This document shows positions 1 to 7,601 of a stretch of 64,000 nt of DNA, in pieces (within the stretch, counting starts at the first letter, position 1; each line of letters starts with the position of its first letter). This stretch comes from Gloeobacter violaceus PCC 7421 (GTDB lineage Bacteria; Cyanobacteriota; Cyanobacteriia; Gloeobacterales; Gloeobacteraceae): NCBI RefSeq assembly GCF_000011385.1, contig NC_005125.1:2170001-2234000 (forward strand). The letters are read 5' to 3'. The translations under genes and the position numbers were made by a program. Under the pieces are notes generated by a model. That model worked only from the letters and a program-made list of their open reading frames with translations. It did no database searches and was not told where the DNA came from.

Positions 1-72
1 GCGGAGAAGTTGGCTTGTCGTTGGGCTGCAAATGTGTTGAGGAGTGAAGCGACTAAGGCTTTGCAAACTTGA
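1..72 (+). CDS. possible C-terminal end of a gene entering from the left (partial)
   Basis: Frame 1 is open from the window edge to a TGA at 70-72 and would encode about 23 residues rich in Ala, Leu and charged residues. It would converge on the DNA glycosylase gene that ends at 97. The stretch is too short to recognise a family, and an open frame of this length is expected by chance in GC-rich DNA, so it is listed only as a possibility. Confidence 0.25.
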   Translation, partial: AEKLACRWAANVLRSEATKALQT

Positions 73-96
73 CGGGCAGCGGGTTTTTCCTGGCAC

Positions 97-717
97 CTAT
101 TCGAGACTGCGCCAGAGGTACCAGCAGGCGATCGTGCAGTAGGGATGCCACGGCTCGGACACGGCCGCCATCTGTTTGGGTGAAGGGAGCGCTTTCAGGC
201 TGTAGGCAAGCTGGATGGCTTTTTGGATGCCCAGGTCGCCTTCGGGGAGTACGTTGGGCCTTCCAAGGCGAAACATCAAAAACATCTGGGCGGTCCAGCG
301 GCCGATTCCTTTGAGGCGCATCAGTTCGGCGAGGATCGCCTGGTCTTCGAGGATGTGGAGCGTCTCGATGGCGAGAGCGCCCGACTCCACCTGGGCTGCC
401 AGGGATTTTAGATAGTTAAGTTTCTGGCGCGAGAGGCCGACGCCGCGCAGGGCCGCCGCTTCGACCGCCAGCAATTCGGCGGGCAGGGGCGGCCGGCCGT
501 CGAACAAGTCGCACAGGCGTTTGTGGATGGTGGCGGCGGCTTTGCCGGACAGTTGCTGGTAGACGATGGCGCGCACCACCGCGTCGAAGTGAGTGCCTGC
601 CGCCGAAGTTTGGTAGCTGCAGTCGCCCACCCGCTCGATAATCGCGGCCAGTATCGGGTCCGACCGCTTGAGGTGACCGACGGCTTCAGCAAGGAGGAGA
701 GTGTCGCTGGTCTGCAT
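97..717 (-). CDS. DNA-3-methyladenine glycosylase II (AlkA-like, HhH-GPD family)
   Basis: Predicted base-excision repair glycosylase of 206 residues that removes alkylated purines from DNA. The middle of the protein has the family opening (AIVYQQLSGKAAATIH, about residue 50). It is followed by a helix-hairpin-helix (LKGIGRWTAQMF, about 135-146) and the loop with the catalytic aspartate (LPEGDLGIQKA, about 157-167). The start is the ATG at 717. The protein is shorter than E. coli AlkA (282 residues) and lacks its N-terminal TBP-like domain, as in many bacterial short AlkA proteins. No operon partner is evident; the next gene on this strand begins beyond a 38-base gap. Confidence 0.9.
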   Translation of the reverse strand: MQTSDTLLLAEAVGHLKRSDPILAAIIERVGDCSYQTSAAGTHFDAVVRAIVYQQLSGKAAATIHKRLCDLFDGRPPLPAELLAVEAAALRGVGLSRQKLNYLKSLAAQVESGALAIETLHILEDQAILAELMRLKGIGRWTAQMFLMFRLGRPNVLPEGDLGIQKAIQLAYSLKALPSPKQMAAVSEPWHPYCTIACWYLWRSLE

Positions 718-755
718 GTGGACAGAGTATCACAAGGCGTCCATCCACGGCGCCG

Positions 756-1094
756 TTACCGCCTGTGTTCTTCTTCCTCGAACAGCCGGTCGAGTCCCCA
801 GGCTTTGAAGGCCGATTCGCAGGCTTCTTCGAAGCGATGCACCAGGGGGCTCACGTGGGTGTCCACCTGGACCAGCGCCTCGTCGACGACCAGTTCGACT
901 CTGTCCATGGCGCGGTCGAAGGCCTGGAACGCCTCGCCCACCCCAAGCGGATCGACGGGCAGCGGCATGACGCCGTGGGGCGGAAAAGCCCACCAGCGCC
1001 CCCCGAGGATCTGATCCGGTTCATCGACCCAGCACGGGTCGCTGTAGCCGTTTTGCCTGCACCACTCTTCGAGCCACCAGGGCACTTCATCCAT
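756..1094 (-). CDS. conserved hypothetical acidic protein
   Basis: A protein of 112 residues from an ATG at 1094 (MDEVPWWLEEWCRQ). The upstream frame is open to 1175, but this ATG overlaps the stop of the preceding membrane-protein gene (ATGGATGA), a normal coupled start. The product is acidic, rich in Trp near the N terminus, and ends in a Glu/Arg-rich helix; there is no signal peptide or membrane segment. I recognise it only as a small cyanobacterial-type protein of unknown function, probably co-translated with the DUF2301 protein. Confidence 0.7.
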   Translation of the reverse strand: MDEVPWWLEEWCRQNGYSDPCWVDEPDQILGGRWWAFPPHGVMPLPVDPLGVGEAFQAFDRAMDRVELVVDEALVQVDTHVSPLVHRFEEACESAFKAWGLDRLFEEEEHRR

Positions 1095-1722
1095 GGATTT
1101 CTCCCCGCACGTAGGCGTGGACGGACTTGTCGCCGATATCGTCGGGGGCGGGCACCGAGAACTTGCGCACCGCAAAGATCAACAGCGACGCGGCGCAGAC
1201 GCCGAACAGGCCCGTCTCCACAGCCGGGCTGAGGATCCCGCCCAGATGCCCGAGCAGCAACAGCGGCAGAGCGGGCACCACCAGCACCGTTTCCCACCAA
1301 CCGAAGCAGAACGATTCTTTGACGCACACACCGGTGAGGGCCGCGAAGACAAAGCCCGTGGCGATGAGCCCTACCGGTTCGCTGTAGGCGATTTGGGCCA
1401 GGGGGGTTCCGGTGTTGAGGGTGAGGACGGTACTCGCCGTCACCCCCACCGCCCACAACAGCCACAGTGCGCGGTGCAGGGCGAGCATATAAATGTGGAT
1501 CGTGGCGAGGGCCACCCCGAGGGCGGCGGCAAACACGGCGAACAGCACCGTCACCACCCACGGCGAGCCGCCGGCGAGGGCCACAGCGCCCCCCGCCGCG
1601 AAACTGACGGCCACCGCCAGCAGGGCCAGACGATAGATGAGCACACCCCGGCGGTCGGCCTCGGTGATTTCGTAGGTGCCGAAGCGGCCGGAGTAAATGT
1701 TCAAAGCAGTCTGTTGAGCCAT
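1087..1722 (-). CDS. DUF2301-family integral membrane protein
   Basis: A 211-residue multispanning membrane protein of a family of unknown function typical of cyanobacteria. After a short soluble head (YSGRFGTYEITEADRRGVL) there are about six hydrophobic segments between residues 30 and 190, including HIYMLALHRALWLLWAVG and the conserved CVKESFCFGWWE motif near residue 135. The ATG at 1722 is the first plausible start. The 3' end overlaps the start of the 112-residue gene by eight bases, so the two form a translationally coupled pair. Confidence 0.8.
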   Translation of the reverse strand: MAQQTALNIYSGRFGTYEITEADRRGVLIYRLALLAVAVSFAAGGAVALAGGSPWVVTVLFAVFAAALGVALATIHIYMLALHRALWLLWAVGVTASTVLTLNTGTPLAQIAYSEPVGLIATGFVFAALTGVCVKESFCFGWWETVLVVPALPLLLLGHLGGILSPAVETGLFGVCAASLLIFAVRKFSVPAPDDIGDKSVHAYVRGEIHG

Positions 1723-1846
1723 GGGTCGAAACCTCGCCGTACCTCAATCTTAGCGCCGCGCAGTGTTTGTCCCGTTGATCCCCCGGCTGGGAGGCATGGG
1801 GAGCGACGGATTACAATGGGTTTCGAGATCCCTGGAGCATCGCCCT

Positions 1847-3220
1847 ATGACATCCCTCTGGCGGGATATCCGGCATGAGGTGGCCGCCTGGCTCGGTTCG
1901 TTGAAACTGGCCATCGGGCTTTTTCTGGCCATCGCCGCCGCGAGCATCGCCGGCACGGTCATCCCCCAGGGCGAATCGACCGATTTTTATCGACAGAACT
2001 ATCCCGACTCCGGTGCGGTGGTCTGGGGGTTTGTCACCTGGCGCTTTATCATCAGTCTCGGGCTCGACGAAGTCTACCGCAGCTGGTGGTTCGTGGCCCT
2101 GTTGCTGCTATTGGCCACGAGCCTGACTATCTGTACCTTCCGCCGCCAGATCCCGATGCTCAAGGCGGCGCAAAACTGGAAGTTTTATACCGAACCGCGC
2201 CAGCTCAGCAAATATGCCCTGCGCACGGCCATTCCCGCCCGGGGCACGGGGCCGCTGGCCGAGCAACTACGCGCCGGCCGCTACAAGGTCTATCAGCGCG
2301 ACGACTTGATTTACGCCACCAAGGGCACCATCGGTCGGGTGGGACCTATCGTCGTGCACGTGAGCCTGCTGCTCATCATGGCGGGGGCGATGATCGGCGC
2401 CTTCGGCGGTTACCAGACCCAGCGGATGACCCTCGCGGGCGACAGTTTCGACATCCAACAAGTCGAGCAGTCGCGCCTGTCGCTGGCGCGCCCGCCCGAC
2501 TGGACAGTGCGCGTCAACAAGTTCTGGATCGACTACCGCCCGGACGGCTCGGTGGACCAGTTTCACTCGGATCTCTCGGTGGTGAGCCCCGCAGGCAAGG
2601 AACTGGAGCGCAAAACCATCTCCGTCAACGACCCGCTGATTTACGACGGGGTGACGATGTACCAGGCAAGTTGGGCGGTCGGTGCTTTTAAGCTGCGCCT
2701 CAACGACAGCCCTGTGCTCACCATCCCGATGCAGCCTATCGAAGCCCCAAATGGCCAGGAAGCCTGGGGTCAGGCAATCCCCTTCGACAAAGACGGCCGG
2801 GTGGCTCTGCAGATGGTCACCCGCGGTCTGCAGGGCAGCCTAATGCTGTTGCCCTTCAACCCGCGCACCGGTGAAACCGTCCGCGAGGCGGCCACCCCCG
2901 CCCGGGTCGGCAAACCGGTGAGCGTACTCGGCCAGCGGCTGGTGATTGAAGAACTGGTGGGCCAGACCGGCATCCAGATCAAGGCCGATCCCGGCATCCC
3001 GGTGGTCTACGCCGGGTTCGCTTTGTTGATGGTAGGGTTGGCCATGAGCTATCTCAGCCACTCCCAGGTATGGGCCATCTACCGCGACGGCCAATTGCAC
3101 GTCGCCGGGCGCACCAACCGGGCGCAGATCGGTTTTGAGCGTGAACTGGTCCGCATGGTGGCCGCCGTCCAGACCCCCCGTCCCCGCACTTCCGACGCCC
3201 TATCCGCCGCACAGGAGTAA
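1847..3220 (+). CDS. ccs1: cytochrome c biogenesis protein Ccs1/ResB (CcsB)
   Basis: Component of the system II cytochrome c maturation machinery, which with CcsA delivers and attaches haem to apocytochromes on the p-side of the membrane. The 457-residue product opens with a membrane span ([19 protein letters not shown]), has two more spans at about 75-95 and 170-190, a long lumenal domain, and a final span ([17 protein letters not shown]). This is the ResB topology. The open frame extends upstream to 1763, but the ATG at 1847 places the first helix at the family position. It ends eight bases before ccsA, as expected for a Ccs1-CcsA operon. Confidence 0.92.
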   Translation: MTSLWRDIRHEVAAWLGSLKLAIGLFLAIAAASIAGTVIPQGESTDFYRQNYPDSGAVVWGFVTWRFIISLGLDEVYRSWWFVALLLLLATSLTICTFRRQIPMLKAAQNWKFYTEPRQLSKYALRTAIPARGTGPLAEQLRAGRYKVYQRDDLIYATKGTIGRVGPIVVHVSLLLIMAGAMIGAFGGYQTQRMTLAGDSFDIQQVEQSRLSLARPPDWTVRVNKFWIDYRPDGSVDQFHSDLSVVSPAGKELERKTISVNDPLIYDGVTMYQASWAVGAFKLRLNDSPVLTIPMQPIEAPNGQEAWGQAIPFDKDGRVALQMVTRGLQGSLMLLPFNPRTGETVREAATPARVGKPVSVLGQRLVIEELVGQTGIQIKADPGIPVVYAGFALLMVGLAMSYLSHSQVWAIYRDGQLHVAGRTNRAQIGFERELVRMVAAVQTPRPRTSDALSAAQE

Positions 3221-3227
3221 CGGTCCC

Positions 3228-4244
3228 ATGAACGCGAGCCAGCTCGTCGCCATTCAGGTGCTTCTCGACAACGCCGCCTTTGCCGCTTTGATGGTGGCCA
3301 CCGCTCTCTACTGGCTGGCCGCCGCCTTTCGCCGGGTGCCGCTGTTGCACGAACTGGGCACCGGCGCCTCGGCGGTGGCGCTTTTGAGCGTCACGGGCCT
3401 GCTCACCGCCCGCTGGATCGAGACGGACCACTTTCCGGTGAGCAACCTTTACGAATCGCTGTTTTTCTTGTGCTGGTGCGTGCTCGCCGTCCACATCGCC
3501 GCCGAAGCCTTCGCCCGCCAGCGGCTGGTGGGCGTGTTCACCCTGCCGGTGGCGCTCGGCATGGTTGCGTTTTCTTCATTGACGCTCTCACCCGCGATGA
3601 AGGCCGGCGGACCGCTGGTGCCCGCCCTCAAATCCAACTGGCTGATGATGCACGTGAGCGTGATGATCCTGAGCTACGGCGCGCTGATGGTCGGTTCGCT
3701 GGTGTCCATTGCCTTTTTGATCGTCACCTGGAAGCAAAAAGACCCCGAATTGCGGGGCAGCTCCGTGGGCACCGGCGGGTTTCAGAAAGCCGAATACACC
3801 GACTCCGAGAGCACACCGCCCGCGGGTTCGATGCTTTCGAGCCTGGGTGTGGGTGGAAGTGAGACCACTGTCACTCTCACTTCCGCCACCGCCACCGCCG
3901 GTACTGCCCTGCGCCGCTCGAATCTGGCCGAGACCCTCGACAATCTGAGTTACCGCCTGATCGGCCTGGGCTTTCCGCTGATCACCGTGGGCATCATCGC
4001 CGGGGCCGTCTGGGCCAACGAAGCCTGGGGTTCCTACTGGAGCTGGGATCCCAAGGAAACCTGGTCGCTGATTACCTGGTTCATCTTTGCGGCCTACCTG
4101 CACGCGCGCATCACCCGGGGCTGGCAGGGCCGTCGCCCGGCTACGCTCGCGGCGGTGGGTTTCGTTTCGGTATGGATCACTTATCTTGGGGTCAACTTCC
4201 TGGCCCAGGGCCTGCACAGCTACGGCTGGCTGTCTGGAAACTGA
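3228..4244 (+). CDS. ccsA: cytochrome c biogenesis protein CcsA (haem handling, WWD domain)
   Basis: A 338-residue polytopic membrane protein that works with Ccs1 to export and ligate haem. The tryptophan-rich WWD signature is clear ([18 protein letters not shown], about residues 264-281), flanked by membrane helices. A hydrophilic, Ser/Thr/Gly-rich linker of about 60 residues separates the N- and C-terminal halves, as in other cyanobacterial CcsA proteins. The ATG at 3228 follows the upstream stop by seven bases with an AGGAG-like site in the preceding codons. The lepB start lies only 28 bases beyond the stop. Confidence 0.94.
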   Translation: MNASQLVAIQVLLDNAAFAALMVATALYWLAAAFRRVPLLHELGTGASAVALLSVTGLLTARWIETDHFPVSNLYESLFFLCWCVLAVHIAAEAFARQRLVGVFTLPVALGMVAFSSLTLSPAMKAGGPLVPALKSNWLMMHVSVMILSYGALMVGSLVSIAFLIVTWKQKDPELRGSSVGTGGFQKAEYTDSESTPPAGSMLSSLGVGGSETTVTLTSATATAGTALRRSNLAETLDNLSYRLIGLGFPLITVGIIAGAVWANEAWGSYWSWDPKETWSLITWFIFAAYLHARITRGWQGRRPATLAAVGFVSVWITYLGVNFLAQGLHSYGWLSGN

Positions 4245-4272
4245 AGCGCGTCACGAGTGCGGGGAGCCTGAC

Positions 4273-4848
4273 GTGGTGGAGCATCCAAATTCGACCGAGC
4301 CATCCCGGCCATCCGTTGCCCACGGTTTCTGGCGCTGGTTCTCCAGTCAGCGCGAAAACCTCCAGACCATCGTGCTTGCTGTCTTCCTGGCGCTATTTAT
4401 TCGCTCGTTCGTCGCCGAGGCGCGCTATATCCCTTCCGGTTCGATGGAGCCGACCTTGCGCATCGACGACCGGCTCATCGTCGAAAAGCTCAGCTACGAA
4501 TTTCAACAGCCCGAGCGCGGCCAGGTGATCGTCTTCACACCGCCCAAGCGCACCAACATCGACCAAGCCTTCATCAAGCGCGTCATCGGCCTGCCGGGGG
4601 ACACCATCGAAGTCAAAAACGGCAAAGTCCTCCTCAACGGCAGGACTTTAAACGAGCCCTACATTGCCACTCCCCCCGCCTACATCCTGCCTCGCCAGAA
4701 AGTACCGGCGGGTCATTTTTTTGTGATGGGCGACAACCGCAACAACAGCTTCGACTCGCACCTGTGGGGCTTCCTGCCGCGCCAGAACGTGATCGGCCGG
4801 GCCGTCTTCCGCTTCTGGCCCCTCGAACGGGTCGGGGCAATCGAGTGA
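4273..4848 (+). CDS. lepB: signal peptidase I
   Basis: Membrane-bound serine/lysine protease of 191 residues that removes signal peptides after Sec/Tat export. One N-terminal membrane anchor (about residues 31-46) precedes the nucleophile motif PSGSMEPTL (Ser about 57). The general-base lysine is in the box IKRVIGLPGDTIEV (Lys about 102), and the conserved GDNRNNSFDSHLWG box follows. No in-frame ATG precedes the catalytic domain at a sensible distance. The start is taken as the GTG at 4273 (GTG at 4276 is equally possible) behind a GGGAG site. It is read with ccs1-ccsA. Confidence 0.93.
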   Translation: MVEHPNSTEPSRPSVAHGFWRWFSSQRENLQTIVLAVFLALFIRSFVAEARYIPSGSMEPTLRIDDRLIVEKLSYEFQQPERGQVIVFTPPKRTNIDQAFIKRVIGLPGDTIEVKNGKVLLNGRTLNEPYIATPPAYILPRQKVPAGHFFVMGDNRNNSFDSHLWGFLPRQNVIGRAVFRFWPLERVGAIE

Positions 4849-4979
4849 AGCTGTTGTTGAGCAGCTGCGTACCCTCAAAATCGTGGTCTTGTCCGGAAAA
4901 ACTTCTCCAGAGATCAGCTCTTCCTGTGTTTTGGTGTGCCCTGAAACGGCATTTGGTCACAACAGCCATGTCATTCCCA

Positions 4980-5366
4980 CTACCAAATACGTTTGATCCC
5001 ATACTGATCGAAGACAACATCGGCACTCACGAGTGGAATATCTTCAACCAATGCCTGAGCCACCAGGAGCCGGTCGAATGGGTCTTTGTGGTGAAACGGC
5101 ATCGTGGTCAGGGCACCAGTGTGTCTCGGGGTGATGGGAAGGATTGTGAAACCGTACTGATTCAGACACCCATCCATAAAATCCTTGTAGGGCTGATGTA
5201 GGGTGAGCTTGTTGATGCTGATTTTGATGGCAATTTCCCAAAATGAAGCCGGGCTGATGAACGCCTCGTTATCCAGATCGAGTATCAACCTGCTTGCCGT
5301 GCTACTGAGTTGTACTTCACCAAGCGTGTACCAGAGTAGTGTGTGGGAATCAAGAAGGTGCTTCAC
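4980..5366 (-). CDS. PIN-domain toxin (VapC-like) of a type II toxin-antitoxin pair
   Basis: Predicted Mg-dependent ribonuclease toxin of 128 residues. PIN-domain acidic residues are visible: the Asp in the opening strand (MKHLLDSHTLLW), a Glu in PASFWEIAIK (about residue 43), and the Asp pair in HKDPFDRLLVAQA, followed by SADVVFDQYG. Size and motif order fit the bacterial PIN/VapC family, subgroup with the KDPFDR motif. Its ATG overlaps the end of the Phd-type antitoxin gene by four bases, the usual antitoxin-first arrangement. Confidence 0.92.
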   Translation of the reverse strand: MKHLLDSHTLLWYTLGEVQLSSTASRLILDLDNEAFISPASFWEIAIKISINKLTLHQPYKDFMDGCLNQYGFTILPITPRHTGALTTMPFHHKDPFDRLLVAQALVEDIPLVSADVVFDQYGIKRIW

Positions 5367-5593
5367 GGCATGTACTCTGCAAAGTCCTGCAAATGATCAT
5401 CATCATCTGCCATGATGGTGATCATTCCCTTCAAAAGCCCTGGTCCCGGACGTTGGGTTAGCGGAGGCTTTTGACTGACCAGCTTTGCTAGCGGACGCTC
5501 GTTCTCAGTAATCACCAACTCTTCACCCGGTTTCAGATTGTGGAGCAAGTCCGGCAAGTTTGCCTGCGCTTCTTGAATCGTGATCGTCACCAT
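5363..5593 (-). CDS. Phd/YefM-type antitoxin
   Basis: A 76-residue antitoxin expected to bind and neutralise the downstream PIN toxin and to autoregulate the pair. The N-terminal DNA-binding fold of Phd proteins is recognisable (TIQEAQANLPDLLHNLKPGE, then ELVITENERPLAKLV). The C-terminal tail is short and acidic (MADDDDHLQDF), as expected for the toxin-wrapping segment. The ATG at 5593 has a GGAGCA site upstream. It overlaps the toxin gene by four bases. Confidence 0.9.
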   Translation of the reverse strand: MVTITIQEAQANLPDLLHNLKPGEELVITENERPLAKLVSQKPPLTQRPGPGLLKGMITIMADDDDHLQDFAEYMP

Positions 5594-5648
5594 GAGTGAT
5601 GCTCCTTTCTCAGTTTTGGGACTAATCCGTTCTCCTCAACTTGATGGC

Positions 5649-5891
5649 CTATTGGGCTGCCCCAATGGGGAGAGCGACCATGCGATCGCGGGCCAGATCT
5701 GCTGCGTAAAACAGAGCCGCCTGAATATCCGCTTCCTCAATGTGATAACTATCCATAATGGCTTGGTGTGATTCCCCTGCTGCCAAATTGTCGAGAATCA
5801 CCGACACCATAATCCGGGTGCCCTTGATGCACACCTTACCGTGGCATATGTTCGGATCGACACTAATGCGCTCTTGCCAGTGCATAGACAT
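5649..5891 (-). CDS. DUF433-family protein (antitoxin-type), without its usual partner
   Basis: An 80-residue DUF433 protein with the diagnostic core DPNICHGKVCIKGTRIMVSVILDNLAAG, followed by a winged-helix-like segment and the C-terminal motif EADIQAALFYAADLARD. Members are usually encoded immediately before a DUF5615 PIN-like protein and are thought to act as its antitoxin. Here the next gene downstream is instead the Phd/PIN pair, 55 bases away. The only DUF5615 sequence in the window is a broken copy near 62.5 kb. The ATG at 5891 follows an AGGAGAAT site. Confidence 0.88.
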   Translation of the reverse strand: MSMHWQERISVDPNICHGKVCIKGTRIMVSVILDNLAAGESHQAIMDSYHIEEADIQAALFYAADLARDRMVALPIGAAQ

Positions 5892-6188
5892 TCTCCTGTC
5901 CGAGTTATTGGACTCAACCCTTTTTGCCGCAATTGCTTACCAATGAAGGACCACTCGTACTCGCCTTCGATGGTCTTCCTCCGAATGCTTGAACCAGTTT
6001 TTTCGGGAGAAGACCAATCATCCTCAAGAAGCCGGTATCTCACATTCTAGGCAGCTCAGTTTCCCGATTGCACGTCACAGCCGGCTGCACCAACTTTGCG
6101 CCCCGCCAGGTGCAACACTTTGCACGCTATGCAAGGATAAAGGCACACTCGGGAATACACCGACCTCCCGTACACTGATTCTGGATCC
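5892..6188. other. intergenic region between the toxin-antitoxin islet and the BlaI-type gene
   Basis: About 300 bases with no convincing gene. A minus-strand open stretch from 6043 with a GTG start could encode about 50 residues before it runs into the DUF433 gene in another frame. It has no recognisable motif and is not called. The right half holds TGCA-rich sequence, including the perfect repeat TTGCA-N5-TGCAA at 6120-6134. Confidence 0.6.
6119..6134. promoter_or_regulatory. inverted repeat TTGCA-N5-TGCAA, candidate operator upstream of the BlaI-type gene
   Basis: The repeat reads TTTGCA (6119-6124), spacer CGCTA, TGCAA (6130-6134), and lies about 55 bases before the start of the BlaI-family gene. 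The same half-sites with the same five-base spacer recur in front of the efflux operon at 7561-7579. BlaI-family repressors bind inverted repeats as dimers and usually repress their own gene, so autoregulation is an inference from position and recurrence. Confidence 0.6.
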
Positions 6189-6602
6189 ATGAACCCCACC
6201 GAAACCAGCCGCATCGTCCGTGCCCACCGCTCCGGCCTCAAGAAGCTCTTGGGTGAGCAGGAAGCCGAGATCATGGAGCAAGTCTGGGCAATAAGTGGAC
6301 CGGTGCTTGCCAAACAGGTGCACGAGCGGTTGCCTGCGAATGTCAGCCTCGCCTACTCGACGGTCGCCTGCACGATGGGACGACTGGTGCAAAAAGGGCT
6401 GCTGCAAGTGATCAACGGCAACACAAAGCCCTATCTGTACCTGCCTACCCTCAGCCGCGAACAGTTTATCCAGCGGGCGGTCGATCAGTTGCTCGAATCG
6501 CTCGCGGTGGATTTTCCGGCGGCGGTTTCAAGCTTTGTGCGCAAAGAAAGCTCCAAAGATGCGGCTCACTTGGTCGAGAAAATTGCGCAACTGGAGGATT
6601 GA
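6189..6602 (+). CDS. BlaI/MecI/CopY-family transcriptional repressor
   Basis: A 137-residue winged-helix repressor. The N-terminal wHTH is recognisable (LLGEQEAEIMEQVWAISG, then VLAKQVHERL, and the recognition-helix part AYSTVACTMGRLVQKGLL). It is followed by the helical dimerisation tail (SREQFIQRAVDQLLESLAVDF). Family members repress until a partner membrane protease cleaves or releases them. Here an M56-type protease gene starts six bases after the stop codon. It resembles in arrangement the PetR-PetP copper-responsive pair of Synechocystis; that assignment is an inference. Confidence 0.92.
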   Translation: MNPTETSRIVRAHRSGLKKLLGEQEAEIMEQVWAISGPVLAKQVHERLPANVSLAYSTVACTMGRLVQKGLLQVINGNTKPYLYLPTLSREQFIQRAVDQLLESLAVDFPAAVSSFVRKESSKDAAHLVEKIAQLED

Positions 6603-6607
6603 GGCTG

Positions 6608-7543
6608 ATGATCGCCATGGAACTATTTCCAGTGCTGGTGGCCGTGGTGATCTACGGCCTGACCTTGCTCGCCGTCGGCAGGCTCGCCCGCACCCGTCCC
6701 GAAGCGCGGGTGGTGCTGAGGTACGCAAGCTTGCTGGTTCCGGCGGCGGCGGCAGCCCTCGCCCTGGCGCATCTGCACGCCGACTTGCAGCCCGTGGACC
6801 TGGACAGCTGGTTGTGCCTGCCGTTGTGGTCGCTCGCAGCGATGGGCCTGCTGGCGATGGGCTTCGCGGCCGGATTTTTTTGGGAGCAGGTCCGCCTGGA
6901 GCGGCAGTTGCACATCTGGGCCGAACCTGCCCAGGGCGAACTGACCGAAGCCCTGGCGCCGCTCGCAGCGAAAATGGGCTTGGCGCGAGTACCGCAAGTG
7001 CATCTGGTCGCCGCCGATGCGCCGCTTGCCCTCACCATCGGCGTTCTCAGACCGCGCATTTATGTGTCGAGTTGGCTGGTCGAGCGGCTCGATTCGGTCG
7101 AAATCGAGCAGGTACTCGCCCACGAACTGGCCCACATTGCCCGCTCGGACAACTTGATTGCCCTGGTGGCCACCGCCTTGATGGGGGCGACCGCCTTTTT
7201 GCCCACCAGCTGGCAGGCCGTGCGCGCCCTGCTGCGCGAGCGCGAACTGGCCGCGGACGAACTGGCGGTCGCCGTTACCGGCAAACCGATCGCCCTCGCC
7301 CGCGGCCTGCTCAAAGCGGGCGTGCCGGACCACCCGGCCTTCACCGCGGCGGCCGGTCTGCTCGAAGCCGGTTCGATTACCGAGCGCGTCGATAACCTGC
7401 TGCGCCTGCACTCGTCCCGGCCCGAGCGCACCAGCCCTGTTCAGTGGCGCGAAAAAACGGCTCTGATGGCCATGACCGCCCTCGGGCCGCTCGCCCTCAC
7501 CTGGTTCGTCTTCGATCTGCCCCACCTGCTGCAGCTGCCCTGA
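6608..7543 (+). CDS. M56/M48-type membrane zinc metalloprotease (BlaR/PetP-like)
   Basis: A 311-residue integral membrane protease, the expected partner that inactivates the adjacent BlaI-family repressor. Membrane spans lie at about 5-25, 37-56 and 75-95. The cytosolic catalytic part has the zinc motif HELAH (about residues 172-176, context IEQVLAHELAHIARSDN), and a downstream RERELAADELAV motif supplies the third ligand Glu. Another span (ALMAMTALGPLALTWFVFDL) ends the protein. No penicillin-binding sensor domain is present, unlike BlaR1/MecR1, so beta-lactam sensing is unlikely. The ATG at 6608 follows a GGAGG site in the end of the repressor gene. Confidence 0.88.
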   Translation: MIAMELFPVLVAVVIYGLTLLAVGRLARTRPEARVVLRYASLLVPAAAAALALAHLHADLQPVDLDSWLCLPLWSLAAMGLLAMGFAAGFFWEQVRLERQLHIWAEPAQGELTEALAPLAAKMGLARVPQVHLVAADAPLALTIGVLRPRIYVSSWLVERLDSVEIEQVLAHELAHIARSDNLIALVATALMGATAFLPTSWQAVRALLRERELAADELAVAVTGKPIALARGLLKAGVPDHPAFTAAAGLLEAGSITERVDNLLRLHSSRPERTSPVQWREKTALMAMTALGPLALTWFVFDLPHLLQLP

Positions 7544-7560
7544 GCCGCTCGATCCTGGCT

Positions 7561-7579
7561 TTTTGCAGTTAATGCAAAA
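7561..7579. promoter_or_regulatory. inverted repeat TTTTGCA-N5-TGCAAAA, candidate operator of the efflux operon
   Basis: A perfect 7-base inverted repeat (7561-7567 and 7573-7579, spacer GTTAA) lies 22 bases before the start of the outer-membrane efflux gene, between the M56 protease gene and the efflux operon. It matches the core TTGCA-N5-TGCAA found upstream of the BlaI-type gene. Its location close to the start codon would suit repression. Confidence 0.65.
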
Positions 7580-7601
7580 TCGTGTTAGATTCTGCGCAGC
7601 A

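Noticed and set aside
5798-6043. 81-codon minus-strand frame overlapping the DUF433 gene
   Set aside because: No motif and a GTG start with no ribosome site. Its first 50 codons could be a gene remnant, but the evidence is insufficient.
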